Assembly: GCA_045538875.1 (NCBI GenBank)
Contig: JAZQEG010000013.1
Span: 1 to 64,000, forward strand
Direction of reading: 5' to 3'
Length of the DNA stretch: 64,000 bases
Origin: RGIG4708 sp045538875
GTDB taxonomy: Bacteria; Bacillota; Clostridia; UMGS1810
Part shown: in pieces, positions 26,679-34,879 of the stretch
How positions within the stretch are numbered: position 1 is the stretch's first letter
Layout: each line of letters starts with the position of its first letter
Translations under genes and position numbers: made by a program
Notes under the pieces: generated by a model
Databases searched by the model: none
What the model was told of the DNA's origin: nothing
What the model saw: the letters and a program-made list of their open reading frames with translations, nothing else

Positions 26679-26864
26679 AAATGTGACCTCCCTTATTATT
26701 ATGTTTTTATAATACACTACTTATTTGAACAAGTTGTTAATAAAGTGTAAAAATCAATTGAATTTTTAAATGTATTTTGCAAGTCAAAATTATATGTTTT
26801 GTCAAAATCAGAGCAAAACAGAGTCTGCCTATGATATGGTTTACGAAATAGCTAATCCAATTTA

Positions 26865-28289
26865 CTATTTTTCAGCCAACTTAAGTGAAAATGTAAACAA
26901 TGTATACTCGTCGGGCACGCTTTCGGCCCATATTTTTTGCTTGTGCTTGTCTATAATTGATTTTACAATACAAAGCCCCAGCCCAAAGCCGCCTTTGTCA
27001 GATGTGCGTGATTTGTCTGTTTTGTAAAACCTGTCCCATATAAACGGCAGCTTTTCGGGCTCAATGCCCTTGCCTGTGTTTTTTATTTCTACATAAGCAC
27101 GAAGCTGATGCTGCCATATTCTTATGCTTATTTTGCCGCCCTTTTGAGTAAATTTAACGGCATTGCCAAGCAAGTTGGTAAGCACCTGCGTTATTGCATC
27201 CTTGTCAGCAACAACCATTATTTTGCCGTCGGGGACATTTGTTTCAATTTGGAGCTCGTTGTCGTTTATTTGTTTTTCAAAGCTTATAAGCGAGCTAAAG
27301 GTTAGGTCTGTAATGTCAAATTCGCCTGTTGTAAGCTCAATATCGTTATTTTGCACTTTTGTAAGGTTGAGCAAATCGGTAACAAGCCGTGAAAGGCGTT
27401 TTGACTCAGACAAAACAATTTCGAGATACTTGCTTTGCTCCTCTTTTTCGATGGTTCCGTCGAGTATACCCTGCACAAATCCCGAAATAGTGGTCATAGG
27501 AGTGCGCAGCTCGTGTGACACATCCGAAACAAAGCTTGAACGCATATTTTCCAAATTTTGCAGCGAGTTTGCCATATGGTTGATATTTTGCGAAAGCTCG
27601 CCCAGCTCGTCGTCACTCTCGTACTCAACCCTGCGGTCAAATTTGCCCCTTGAAAATTCGTTTACAACACTGTTTATTTGCGAAACAGGTGTTGTAATGC
27701 GCTTTGATATACAATAAAACAAAATAAAAGAAAACAAAATTGCAATAAGTATCATTACTGCAAGCTTTGTCATAACCTCGCGGTATGCCTTGACAATGTC
27801 GGGAATAGGCCTGCTTATAAGTGTGCCGGCATAAACAACGCCGTTGTTTACAAGAGGTGCGCCAACTGTAAGAGTTGACTCACCGCCAAACATCTCATCA
27901 AGCAGCCCTGTTTTTTTGATTTCCTCCCCGTTTATTATGCTATGATATATGTTTTTGCTTAGCGTTTGCCCAACATACCTGCCTGTGTTTGCACCCGAAA
28001 TGGTTATTATACGCCCGTTTGTGTCAAAAACAATTACCGACGCGCCAAGGTTGTATGCAAGGCTGTCTATCATTTTTGAGTATATTATGTCCATATTAGT
28101 AGAGCTGTTTGCAAATGCAACACGCGATATGTCATTTATACGGGTGATATTGTTGCTTAAAATTTCACTTTCCTGCTCAATGGAGGTAGTCTGTACAAAT
28201 TTTGAAAATGTGAGCACAACAATAAGAAAAGTAGTTAGCACAATAATGCTGCTGCCTACAAGCATATTTTTTAAAATGCTTTTTTTCAA
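26865..28289 (-). CDS. Sensor histidine kinase
   Basis: A 474-residue membrane kinase with two membrane helices (about 10-32 and 165-190), an extracellular sensor domain, HAMP (about 190-245), HisKA with FVSDVSHELRTPMTT, and an HATPase domain with GFGLGLCIVKSI. The start codon is TTG at 28289 (a first Met codon nine residues later has no ribosome site). GAGGTG lies six bases before it, within the end of the response regulator gene, so translation is coupled. The signal is unknown; WalK/ResE-like architecture suggests an envelope cue. Confidence 0.92.
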   Translation of the reverse strand: MKKSILKNMLVGSSIIVLTTFLIVVLTFSKFVQTTSIEQESEILSNNITRINDISRVAFANSSTNMDIIYSKMIDSLAYNLGASVIVFDTNGRIITISGANTGRYVGQTLSKNIYHSIINGEEIKKTGLLDEMFGGESTLTVGAPLVNNGVVYAGTLISRPIPDIVKAYREVMTKLAVMILIAILFSFILFYCISKRITTPVSQINSVVNEFSRGKFDRRVEYESDDELGELSQNINHMANSLQNLENMRSSFVSDVSHELRTPMTTISGFVQGILDGTIEKEEQSKYLEIVLSESKRLSRLVTDLLNLTKVQNNDIELTTGEFDITDLTFSSLISFEKQINDNELQIETNVPDGKIMVVADKDAITQVLTNLLGNAVKFTQKGGKISIRIWQHQLRAYVEIKNTGKGIEPEKLPFIWDRFYKTDKSRTSDKGGFGLGLCIVKSIIDKHKQKIWAESVPDEYTLFTFSLKLAEK

Positions 28290-28973
28290 TTACTTCACCT
28301 CAAACTTGTAGCCTACACGGCAAACGGTTTTAAGCTCCCACAAATCAGCATATTTGTCGATTTTTTCACGGAGCCTTTTTATGTGAACATCTATTGTACG
28401 GCTGTCGCCAAAAAATTCGTACCCCCATACCTCATCTAAAAGCTGGTCACGGGTAAACACCTTGTTTGGATGTGAACACAGGTAAAAAAGCAGTTCCAGC
28501 TCTTTTGGCGGAATTTTTACAACCTGTCCGTCAATTTTGAGTTCAAAGGTATCCATATTTATGTTAAGCTTGGGGAACGACACCTCATTTACCTTTTGGG
28601 CAGGCGGTTCGCTGCGGCGAAGCACTGCCTTTAGCCTTGCCATAAGCTCTTTTGGCTCAAACGGCTTTACAACATAATCATCAGCTCCAAGCTCAAGGCC
28701 GAGTATTTTGTCTATTACCTCGCCTTTGGCTGTGAGCATTATAACAGGGGTGCGGCTTGTTTTGCGTATTTCCTTAAGCACATCTATGCCGTCAATACCA
28801 GGCATCATTATGTCAAGGATTACCGCCGCAAATTTGTTTTCGCCAAGGTGTTTAAGCGCCGATACACCGTCGGGTGCGCATATTACATCATAACCCTCTT
28901 TTTTTAAATAAAGCCTTATAAGCTCGCTTATGTTTTTTTCATCATCAACCACAAGAATTTTGTTATATGCCAC
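28290..28973 (-). CDS. OmpR-family response regulator
   Basis: A 227-residue regulator: receiver domain with DDE at 10-12, phospho-acceptor Asp54 in VILDIMMPG and conserved Lys in TAKGE, then a winged-helix DNA-binding domain ending DVHIKRLREKID. It begins with GTG at 28973, eight bases after AAGGAGG and overlapping the stop of the permease gene. It partners the kinase encoded directly downstream. Confidence 0.95.
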   Translation of the reverse strand: MAYNKILVVDDEKNISELIRLYLKKEGYDVICAPDGVSALKHLGENKFAAVILDIMMPGIDGIDVLKEIRKTSRTPVIMLTAKGEVIDKILGLELGADDYVVKPFEPKELMARLKAVLRRSEPPAQKVNEVSFPKLNINMDTFELKIDGQVVKIPPKELELLFYLCSHPNKVFTRDQLLDEVWGYEFFGDSRTIDVHIKRLREKIDKYADLWELKTVCRVGYKFEVK

Positions 28974-30053
28974 TCACGCAACCTCCTTATCGCTTTGTTT
29001 TTCTATTTCGATTGCTTTTACTATAACAATTGTAATTATTGGCCCTATAATCATACCAAATACGCCAATGGTCAAAAGCCCTGCATACATCGACATAAGA
29101 GTAATGAGAGGGTGTAAGCCAATTTGAGAGCTTACAATTTTGGGCTCGGTAAACTGCCTTATAAAAAGTGCACACACATACACAATTACAAGCCCGATAC
29201 CTCTTGCAAAATTACCCGTAACAAGCGACACTATTGCCCACGGAACAAGCACTGTGCCTGTGCCAAGGATTGGTATTGCATCTACAATAGCAGTGATAAA
29301 AGCTACAAAAAGCGGCGATTTGACACCTAATATCCAAAAGGCTGTTAAAAGAAATGTAAACATTATGCACATCATTATAAGCTGTGCTCTCACATATGCA
29401 CCAAGTGCCTCATACAAGCCGTTTTTTATCTTTTTTATCCTGTTCATTGCCGATGCGCTTATATGTTTGTTGGCAAAGTCAACAAGCCGTTTTTTGTCAT
29501 AATTAATAAAATATGTTGCCATAATTGTAACAACGGTAAATATGAGTATTGTAGGCATTTTTGCCGCAATTGAGCGTGCAAGCTTTATTGTTGCGGTGGT
29601 TGCAGGCTGTATAATTTTGGATATGTTTGTTATAAAATTGTCTTTTATGCTGCTTGCAAAATCCTGCATTGGTTCAGGAAAGCGTATAATATATGCATTT
29701 ATTTTGTTTACCCATTCGGGAAGTATAAACTCTCGGTCAAGCATTTCGGGCACCTTAAGTGCAAAGTCCTGCAAAAAATATACCGCCTGATACACAAGAT
29801 TAAATACAAACAAGCCTATTGCCGCAAGCACAATCAAAACAGAAACTATGGTAGATATTTTGCGCGGAATGTGCAGCCTTTCGGTCATAAAGTCTGTTAC
29901 CGGCGCTATTACAACCGAAATTACGCCCGCCACAATAAATGGCAGCAAATATTCCAGCGCATAAGGCATCACAAAAAATACAAACAATGCCGCCACAGCT
30001 ATATATGCTATAACCACAAGTGATTTTACCGGGTCTTTGGGTAGTAATTTCAT
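28974..30053 (-). CDS. AI-2E/PerM-family transporter
   Basis: A 359-residue polytopic protein of the UPF0118/AI-2E transporter family, with paired N-terminal helices, a central soluble stretch and C-terminal helices including VDAIPILGTGTVLVPWAI, the family signature. Substrates vary; related B. subtilis YtvI is unassigned and some members are Na+/H+ antiporters. It lies 26 bp after the phosphoglycerate mutase gene and overlaps the response regulator start. Confidence 0.85.
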   Translation of the reverse strand: MKLLPKDPVKSLVVIAYIAVAALFVFFVMPYALEYLLPFIVAGVISVVIAPVTDFMTERLHIPRKISTIVSVLIVLAAIGLFVFNLVYQAVYFLQDFALKVPEMLDREFILPEWVNKINAYIIRFPEPMQDFASSIKDNFITNISKIIQPATTATIKLARSIAAKMPTILIFTVVTIMATYFINYDKKRLVDFANKHISASAMNRIKKIKNGLYEALGAYVRAQLIMMCIMFTFLLTAFWILGVKSPLFVAFITAIVDAIPILGTGTVLVPWAIVSLVTGNFARGIGLVIVYVCALFIRQFTEPKIVSSQIGLHPLITLMSMYAGLLTIGVFGMIIGPIITIVIVKAIEIEKQSDKEVA

Positions 30054-30079
30054 TTTAATCCGTCCTTTGTTTTAAATCA

Positions 30080-31291
30080 TCACACAATAAATTTATCCAT
30101 TATTGTGTGTCCCTTTTCAATAACAATTCCTGTTTTTGCGGCATTTGCCTCAGTATAGCAGTCAATGCCGCTTTGCTTTATGTTGGTGCTGTCATAAATT
30201 ATGTACGGTACCGCATCTCTTGTGTGGGTACGGAGGCTAAGCGGTGTTGGATGGTCGGGCAGCACCAAAATTTTGTAATCCTCTCCCATTTGGTCGAGCT
30301 GCTCTTTTACATATTTTACAACTATGCCGTCTATAAGCTCAATAGATTTTACTTTGTTTTGGATTTCGTGGCGGTGGCCGCATTCGTCGGGAGCTTCCAT
30401 ATGAATATACACATAGTCTGCTCCGTTTTTGAGTGCGTTAACTGCCGCCTCGGCTTTGCCTTTAAAGTTGGTGTGAACATTGCCTGTTGCACCATCTACA
30501 TCTATTGACTCCATACCTGCTAAAATAGCAATACCCTTTATAAGGTCTACTGCCGAAATAACGCTGCCCTTAATGCCAAACTTGCTTTCAAAGCTGTCGA
30601 GCTGCGGCTTTTTGCCCTCGCCCCATATCCATATTGTGTTGGCTTTTTTAAGCCCCCGCTGTGCTCTTTTAAGGTTTACAGGGTGGTTGTTTAAAAAATC
30701 ATAGCTCTTTTTCATCATATCGTATAAAGGGGCACTGTCCTCGCCTTTTGGCAAATAGTCGCCTATGCGCTTTTCGAGTATGTCGTGCGGAGGTGTGAGG
30801 GTGTATTTTTGACCGCCGTTGTCCCACACAAGTGCATGGCGGTAGCTAACACCTGTGTAAAACCTAAACATTTGATTTCCAAAGTGTTTTTGCACGTCCT
30901 CTATCAAAAGTGCTGCCTCTGCAGTTGTAATTTCGTCGGCGCTGTGGTCAACAATGATTTTGTCCTCGTAGTTTGGCTCGTCCTCGGTTACTGTTACAAC
31001 ATTGCATCTAAAAACAATGTCGGTATCCTTGATATCAACGCCTATGGACACCGCCTCAAGAGGACTCCTGCCCGAATAGTACTTTTGAGGGTCGTAGCCC
31101 ATTGCCGAAAGGTTTGCCACATCGCTGCCAGGCGACAAGTTTTGAGGCACATTGGACACAAGCCCAACCTCTCCTTTTGAGCAAAGGTAGTCTATGTATG
31201 GCTTTTTGGCAACCTCAAGAGGTGTTTTGCCTCCAAGCTCGCTAACTGGATAATCGGACATTCCGTCACCTAAAATAACTACGTATTTCAT
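30080..31291 (-). CDS. apgM: Cofactor-independent phosphoglycerate mutase, archaeal (ApgM) type
   Basis: A 403-residue alkaline-phosphatase-superfamily enzyme. VVILGDGMSDYPV starts the metal site; SPGSDVANLSAMGYDP holds the nucleophile Ser; HMEAPDECGHRHE and LPDHPTPL supply further metal ligands. It should interconvert 3- and 2-phosphoglycerate; some clostridial relatives have been suggested to act as homoserine kinases, so the substrate is not certain. GGGAGG precedes the ATG at 31291. It heads a unit with the permease and two-component genes. Confidence 0.88.
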   Translation of the reverse strand: MKYVVILGDGMSDYPVSELGGKTPLEVAKKPYIDYLCSKGEVGLVSNVPQNLSPGSDVANLSAMGYDPQKYYSGRSPLEAVSIGVDIKDTDIVFRCNVVTVTEDEPNYEDKIIVDHSADEITTAEAALLIEDVQKHFGNQMFRFYTGVSYRHALVWDNGGQKYTLTPPHDILEKRIGDYLPKGEDSAPLYDMMKKSYDFLNNHPVNLKRAQRGLKKANTIWIWGEGKKPQLDSFESKFGIKGSVISAVDLIKGIAILAGMESIDVDGATGNVHTNFKGKAEAAVNALKNGADYVYIHMEAPDECGHRHEIQNKVKSIELIDGIVVKYVKEQLDQMGEDYKILVLPDHPTPLSLRTHTRDAVPYIIYDSTNIKQSGIDCYTEANAAKTGIVIEKGHTIMDKFIV

Positions 31292-31432
31292 AAAAATTCC
31301 TCCCAAAAGTATTGTAAAACCCTGCACAGTACAAAGCTCGATCATACAAGTATTCATAATATATTATGAACCAAAAGCAAATAAAAATCTACTGTTTTTA
31401 CAAAAAATTTAAATTAATGTAACAATTTTGTA

Positions 31433-31461
31433 TTGCAAATACTCAAATACTTATATATAAT
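31433..31461 (+). promoter_or_regulatory. galE promoter
   Basis: TTGCAA (31433-31438), 17-bp spacer, TATAAT (31456-31461), 32 bp before the galE start. Confidence 0.6.
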
Positions 31462-31493
31462 GTAAATATACCAATACAAAAAGGAGTGGTAGT

Positions 31494-32492
31494 ATGATAC
31501 TTGTTACAGGCGGAGCAGGCTTTATAGGGAGCCATACCTGTGTAGAGCTTTTAAACGGCGGTTACGAAATTGCAGTTATAGACAACTTTTGCAATTCCAA
31601 GCCCGAAACTCTTGACAACATAAGAAAAATCACTAATAAAGATTTTAAATTTTATGAGGCAGATTTGCTTGATCGCAAAGCGGTGGAAACAATATTTGAA
31701 CAAAACGACATACAAGCTGTTATCCACTTTGCTGGCCTTAAGGCAGTTGGCGAATCGGTTGCAAAGCCTATGGAGTACTATTACAACAACATTGGCTCAA
31801 CACTTGTGCTCACTCAGACAATGGCAAAATACGGGTGCAAAAAAATTGTGTTTTCATCCTCTGCTACTGTTTACGGCGACCCTGCGACTGTGCCAATTAC
31901 AGAGGATTTTCCTCTCAGCACAACCAATCCTTACGGCTCAACCAAGCTTATGATTGAAAATATTTTGCAGGATATTTATGTGTCGGACAACGAGTGGAGC
32001 ATTGTGCTTTTGCGCTACTTTAACCCTATTGGTGCTCACAAAAGCGGCCTCATAGGCGAAAGCCCCAACGGAATACCAAACAACCTTGTACCATACATAG
32101 CTCAGGTTGCAGTTGGCATTAGAGAGCATCTCAATGTGTTTGGTGATGACTACAACACTCCCGACGGCACAGGCGTAAGGGATTATATTCATGTGGTTGA
32201 CCTTAGCATTGGTCATGTAAAGGCTGTACAAAAGGTTTCCAAAACAACAGGTGTTAACATATACAATCTCGGTACAGGCAACGGATATTCGGTGCTCGAG
32301 GTGCTCAAAGCATACCAAAAGGCTTGCGGCAAGGAGCTTAAGTATGTTGTTGCTCCGCGTCGCCCTGGCGACATTGCAATGTGCTATGCCGACACCAAAA
32401 AGTCCAAAGAGGAGCTTGACTGGGTTGCAACAATGGGCATTGACGAAATGTGCGAGGACTCCTGGAGATTTACAAAGCTTAATATGCAATAA
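31494..32492 (+). CDS. galE: UDP-glucose 4-epimerase
   Basis: A 332-residue extended SDR enzyme. TGGAGFIGSHTCVELL binds NAD, the catalytic triad lies in FSSSATVYG and NPYGSTK (Tyr-x-x-x-Lys), and RYFNPIGAH and RPGDIAMCYAD are GalE signatures. It interconverts UDP-glucose and UDP-galactose. AAGGAG precedes the ATG. It is a single-gene unit next to accessory-looking sequences. Confidence 0.95.
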   Translation: MILVTGGAGFIGSHTCVELLNGGYEIAVIDNFCNSKPETLDNIRKITNKDFKFYEADLLDRKAVETIFEQNDIQAVIHFAGLKAVGESVAKPMEYYYNNIGSTLVLTQTMAKYGCKKIVFSSSATVYGDPATVPITEDFPLSTTNPYGSTKLMIENILQDIYVSDNEWSIVLLRYFNPIGAHKSGLIGESPNGIPNNLVPYIAQVAVGIREHLNVFGDDYNTPDGTGVRDYIHVVDLSIGHVKAVQKVSKTTGVNIYNLGTGNGYSVLEVLKAYQKACGKELKYVVAPRRPGDIAMCYADTKKSKEELDWVATMGIDEMCEDSWRFTKLNMQ

Positions 32493-32556
32493 GCATATTT
32501 AATAAAACAACCATATATGGGGGGTGTAAAAATCTTTTGATTTTTACATCCCCATA

Positions 32557-32946
32557 TTAATTTCCAACATAATCTTTTACATATATACGCGACGGTTTCC
32601 CATAGCCAAGGCTTACCTTTTCGATAAGCCCTTCTTCAACAAGCTGCTTGTGAGCTTTTATTGCAGTGCTTTTGGATATGCCCACAAGCTCTTGAGTTTG
32701 CCCTATTGTAAACATTATGTACACACGCCCGAATTCGTCGTACCAGTTGTTTTTTATTGAATACGACATTCTGTCACGCATAAGAGCGTAAACAATTTTT
32801 GCCTCCAGCGAAATATGCTCATAACCGCTTTCAAGCAAAAATTTAGGAAATGCGTAATACTTATCTGGCATGGTTTGCATAAAAGAATAAAAGTAAGCGT
32901 ATTTGTTGTCTTGTTTTTGAGGTGTTTTAACTAAGAGGTTTTTCAT
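32557..32946 (-). CDS. Stand-alone RepA_N-domain (plasmid replication initiator-like) protein
   Basis: A 129-residue protein whose core matches the RepA N-terminal domain of Firmicute plasmid initiators: FPKFLLESGYEHISLEAKIV, YALMRDRMSYSIKNNW, DEFGRVYIMFT, then a winged helix (ELVGISKSTAIKAHKQLVEE). The C-terminal half of normal initiators (total about 300 residues or more) is absent; the protein ends after the winged helix. It is transcribed leftward, away from five 22-bp iteron-like repeats 175 bp upstream of its start. It may be a domesticated regulator or a plasmid relic. Confidence 0.75.
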   Translation of the reverse strand: MKNLLVKTPQKQDNKYAYFYSFMQTMPDKYYAFPKFLLESGYEHISLEAKIVYALMRDRMSYSIKNNWYDEFGRVYIMFTIGQTQELVGISKSTAIKAHKQLVEEGLIEKVSLGYGKPSRIYVKDYVGN

Positions 32947-33121
32947 TAATTTTATCTCCCGATTTGTTTATTATAATTTAATAATAACAAAACAAAAATA
33001 CATTTTCGCCTACACACATTGCAAAAAACCAATTTTTTTAAATGATGATATGTTTTTTGCCTTGATTATTATTTTTAATAAATAGTTTTTATATATTAGT
33101 TTTTATTATATTAGTATTAAT

Positions 33122-33231
33122 TGGGTGTAAATTTAAAACCTGTCGGGTGTTAAAATTATACCTCTCGGGTGTAATTTTGATACCATACCTGTGTTAAAAT
33201 AACACCACCCGTGTTTGATTTTAACACCTGT
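33122..33231. repeat. Five tandem 22-bp iteron-like repeats
   Basis: Units start at 33122, 33144, 33166, 33188 and 33210, each 22 bp with no spacer. Consensus is roughly CGGGTGTWAWWWTWAYACCWST, with GT, T, A, T, A and ACC positions shared by all five. Each unit is partly palindromic (GGTGT...ACACC). A period of two helical turns is typical of plasmid initiator-binding iterons. The array lies between the divergent RepA_N-like and HPr-like genes. Confidence 0.75.
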
Positions 33232-33306
33232 GCAAAAGTTATCAACATTGGCATATAAATATTTTTTTTGAGCACAATAACTAAAAATATTTTGTGGAGG
33301 AATATT

Positions 33307-33570
33307 ATGCTTGAATTTGAATATGTGGTTAGGGACAAGATTGGCCTGCACGCACGCCCTGCAGGAATTATTGTAAAAGCTGCAACGCCTTTTAGTGCGC
33401 AAATTACTTTTACCAACTGTGACAACGGAAAAGATGCAGATGCCAAAAAATTGTTTGCACTTATGAACCTTGCTGTAAAATGCGGCACTCAAATAAAGCT
33501 TACCTGTGACGGAAGCGACGAGGATGTTGCAATGGAAAAAATGAAAAATGTAATATCCGATAATTTATAA
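33307..33570 (+). CDS. HPr-family phosphocarrier protein lacking the regulatory serine
   Basis: An 87-residue HPr fold. IGLHARPAG carries the catalytic His at position 15, so phosphotransfer from enzyme I is possible. The site aligned with Ser46 (KSIMG in B. subtilis) reads KKLFA, so HPr kinase regulation should not occur. The start at 33307 follows TGGAGG. It is not next to enzyme I, and its upstream region holds the iteron-like array, so it may be a specialised paralogue and not the main PTS HPr. Confidence 0.85.
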   Translation: MLEFEYVVRDKIGLHARPAGIIVKAATPFSAQITFTNCDNGKDADAKKLFALMNLAVKCGTQIKLTCDGSDEDVAMEKMKNVISDNL

Positions 33571-33644
33571 CAAAAATACAACCTCGTGTACACCAGCATT
33601 GCTTTGGACTGCAATTAATATAGTGTTTGTAAAATTATTTACAA

Positions 33645-33673
33645 TTGATTTTTGAATTATTATATGATATAAT
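33645..33673 (+). promoter_or_regulatory. Promoter of the lipoprotein gene
   Basis: TTGATT (33645-33650), 17-bp spacer, TATAAT (33668-33673). Predicted leader of about 80 nt. Confidence 0.65.
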
Positions 33674-33688
33674 ATATATATCTTTAAT

Positions 33689-33738
33689 CCAAACCTGCTT
33701 TGTAATTACTTAAAGCAGGTTTGGGTTTGCATATTTTT
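33689..33738 (+). promoter_or_regulatory. Leader hairpin, possible attenuator, or terminator of the HPr-like gene
   Basis: CCAAACCTGCTTT (33689-33701) pairs perfectly with AAAGCAGGTTTGG (33712-33724). A TTTTTT run occurs about nine bases later. It begins about ten bases after the predicted transcription start of the lipoprotein gene. Confidence 0.45.
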
Positions 33739-33758
33739 TAATATCAAGGAGCAAACTT

Positions 33759-34523
33759 ATGAAAAACACTATATTTACAATATGTGCTATGGTGCTTTGC
33801 TTTGCTTTGTGCGCCTGCACAGTAAGCAATACCGTTACATACAACAAAACCCCCTCGGTAACATATGCCGAAAGCCTGTACAATGATGGTGACTACAATA
33901 ACTTTAAGCAATTTTGCACCACTATGTCGGGCAACAATGACAACAAAGATGAGCGTGACAATTTTTTTAATTACATTTTAACAAAGGCAACCACTGTTGA
34001 TAGTAAAAATGCATCTGATGAGTACCTGCAAATGCTTGATATAATATCGGCTTGCCTTGAGCTTCCTCTTACGCAGGATTATGTGGTAAACGGACTTAAG
34101 AGCGTGTACAACAGCATCGATTCAAAGCTTACCGAGCAGTCAAAAGATTATTTGCTTGGCGTATGGGAAAGAGCAGATTCATCAAAGCTTAACGGCTCTA
34201 AAATTGAAGTTTATTACAATGAGGATGGTGCATTGGAAAGCAGATTTATAGGCCTGCCTGATGCCGAAACAACAAGCTTTAAAATTAACGATATTAAATG
34301 GACAAACCTGCAGTTTGCAAATTACAAGTGCTTTTACCTTTTGGATATGGCAAACTCCGAAATCAATATAGAAACCTACTACAAAAACGACGATAAAACA
34401 ATATCAACATACAGAGGTGCAACTGCAAATATTGATTTTGACCAAAATACTATTTACATAAAATATGATTCGCCCGACAGTGTGACATCAGGTGCGTATC
34501 AGACATGGAAAAAATCACAATAA
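33759..34523 (+). CDS. Hypothetical lipoprotein
   Basis: A 254-residue exported protein with a lipobox-like LCAC ending at Cys20, then a helical region and a beta-rich C-terminal half (residues about 125-254, starting LGVWERADSSKLNG) resembling lipocalin-like small exported domains. AAGGAG precedes the ATG. I recognise no family. It has its own promoter. Confidence 0.7.
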   Translation: MKNTIFTICAMVLCFALCACTVSNTVTYNKTPSVTYAESLYNDGDYNNFKQFCTTMSGNNDNKDERDNFFNYILTKATTVDSKNASDEYLQMLDIISACLELPLTQDYVVNGLKSVYNSIDSKLTEQSKDYLLGVWERADSSKLNGSKIEVYYNEDGALESRFIGLPDAETTSFKINDIKWTNLQFANYKCFYLLDMANSEINIETYYKNDDKTISTYRGATANIDFDQNTIYIKYDSPDSVTSGAYQTWKKSQ

Positions 34524-34538
34524 ACAGTGGGATAAACG

Positions 34539-34588
34539 CAAAATGCGTACACCACACAAGGCAAATATATATAAATCAAATATTTTAA
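34539..34588 (+). repeat. 50-bp direct repeat, copy 1
   Basis: Begins CAAAATGCGTACACCACACA and ends in ATATTTTAA. Identical to 34777-34826. The 350-bp gap from the lipoprotein gene to the amidase holds these two copies, one terminator between them and a shared terminator at its end. Confidence 0.8.
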
Positions 34589-34624
34589 TTAATCAACAAA
34601 CCTAAAATTGTATAAAACTTGAGG

Positions 34625-34660
34625 AAGAAATTCGTAGCTTTACGAATTTCTTTTGTTTTG
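34625..34660 (+). terminator. Terminator of the lipoprotein gene
   Basis: AAGAAATTCGTA pairs perfectly with TACGAATTTCTT around GCTT, followed by TTGTTTTG. It sits between the two 50-bp repeat copies. Confidence 0.7.
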
Positions 34661-34776
34661 TGCCTTGTGTTTTGAACAAACTTCACCTCTCGGCGTATCA
34701 CATACGCCTTCGGGTATCCCCTGCGGGTTCAGTTTGTCCAATCTACGCTATTTTCCGTTCATCCCAAAACCTATAT

Positions 34777-34826
34777 CAAAATGCGTACACCACACAAGGC
34801 AAATATATATAAATCAAATATTTTAA
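34777..34826 (+). repeat. 50-bp direct repeat, copy 2
   Basis: Perfect copy of 34539-34588; start-to-start distance 238 bp. The unit between contains a terminator and a GGCGTAT/ATACGCC hairpin. Confidence 0.8.
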
Positions 34827-34830
34827 CAAC

Positions 34831-34879
34831 AAAAACCGCTTGAGTACACATCATTTGATGTCCTCAAGCGGTTTTTTTA
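34831..34879. terminator. Bidirectional terminator at the end of the amidase gene
   Basis: AAAAACCGCTTGAG (34831-34844) pairs with CTCAAGCGGTTTTT (34863-34876), with A and T runs outside both arms. It overlaps the amidase stop codon. Confidence 0.85.

Noticed and set aside
33122..33231. CRISPR array
   Set aside because: The 22-bp units are directly abutting with no unique spacers, and no cas genes are present.
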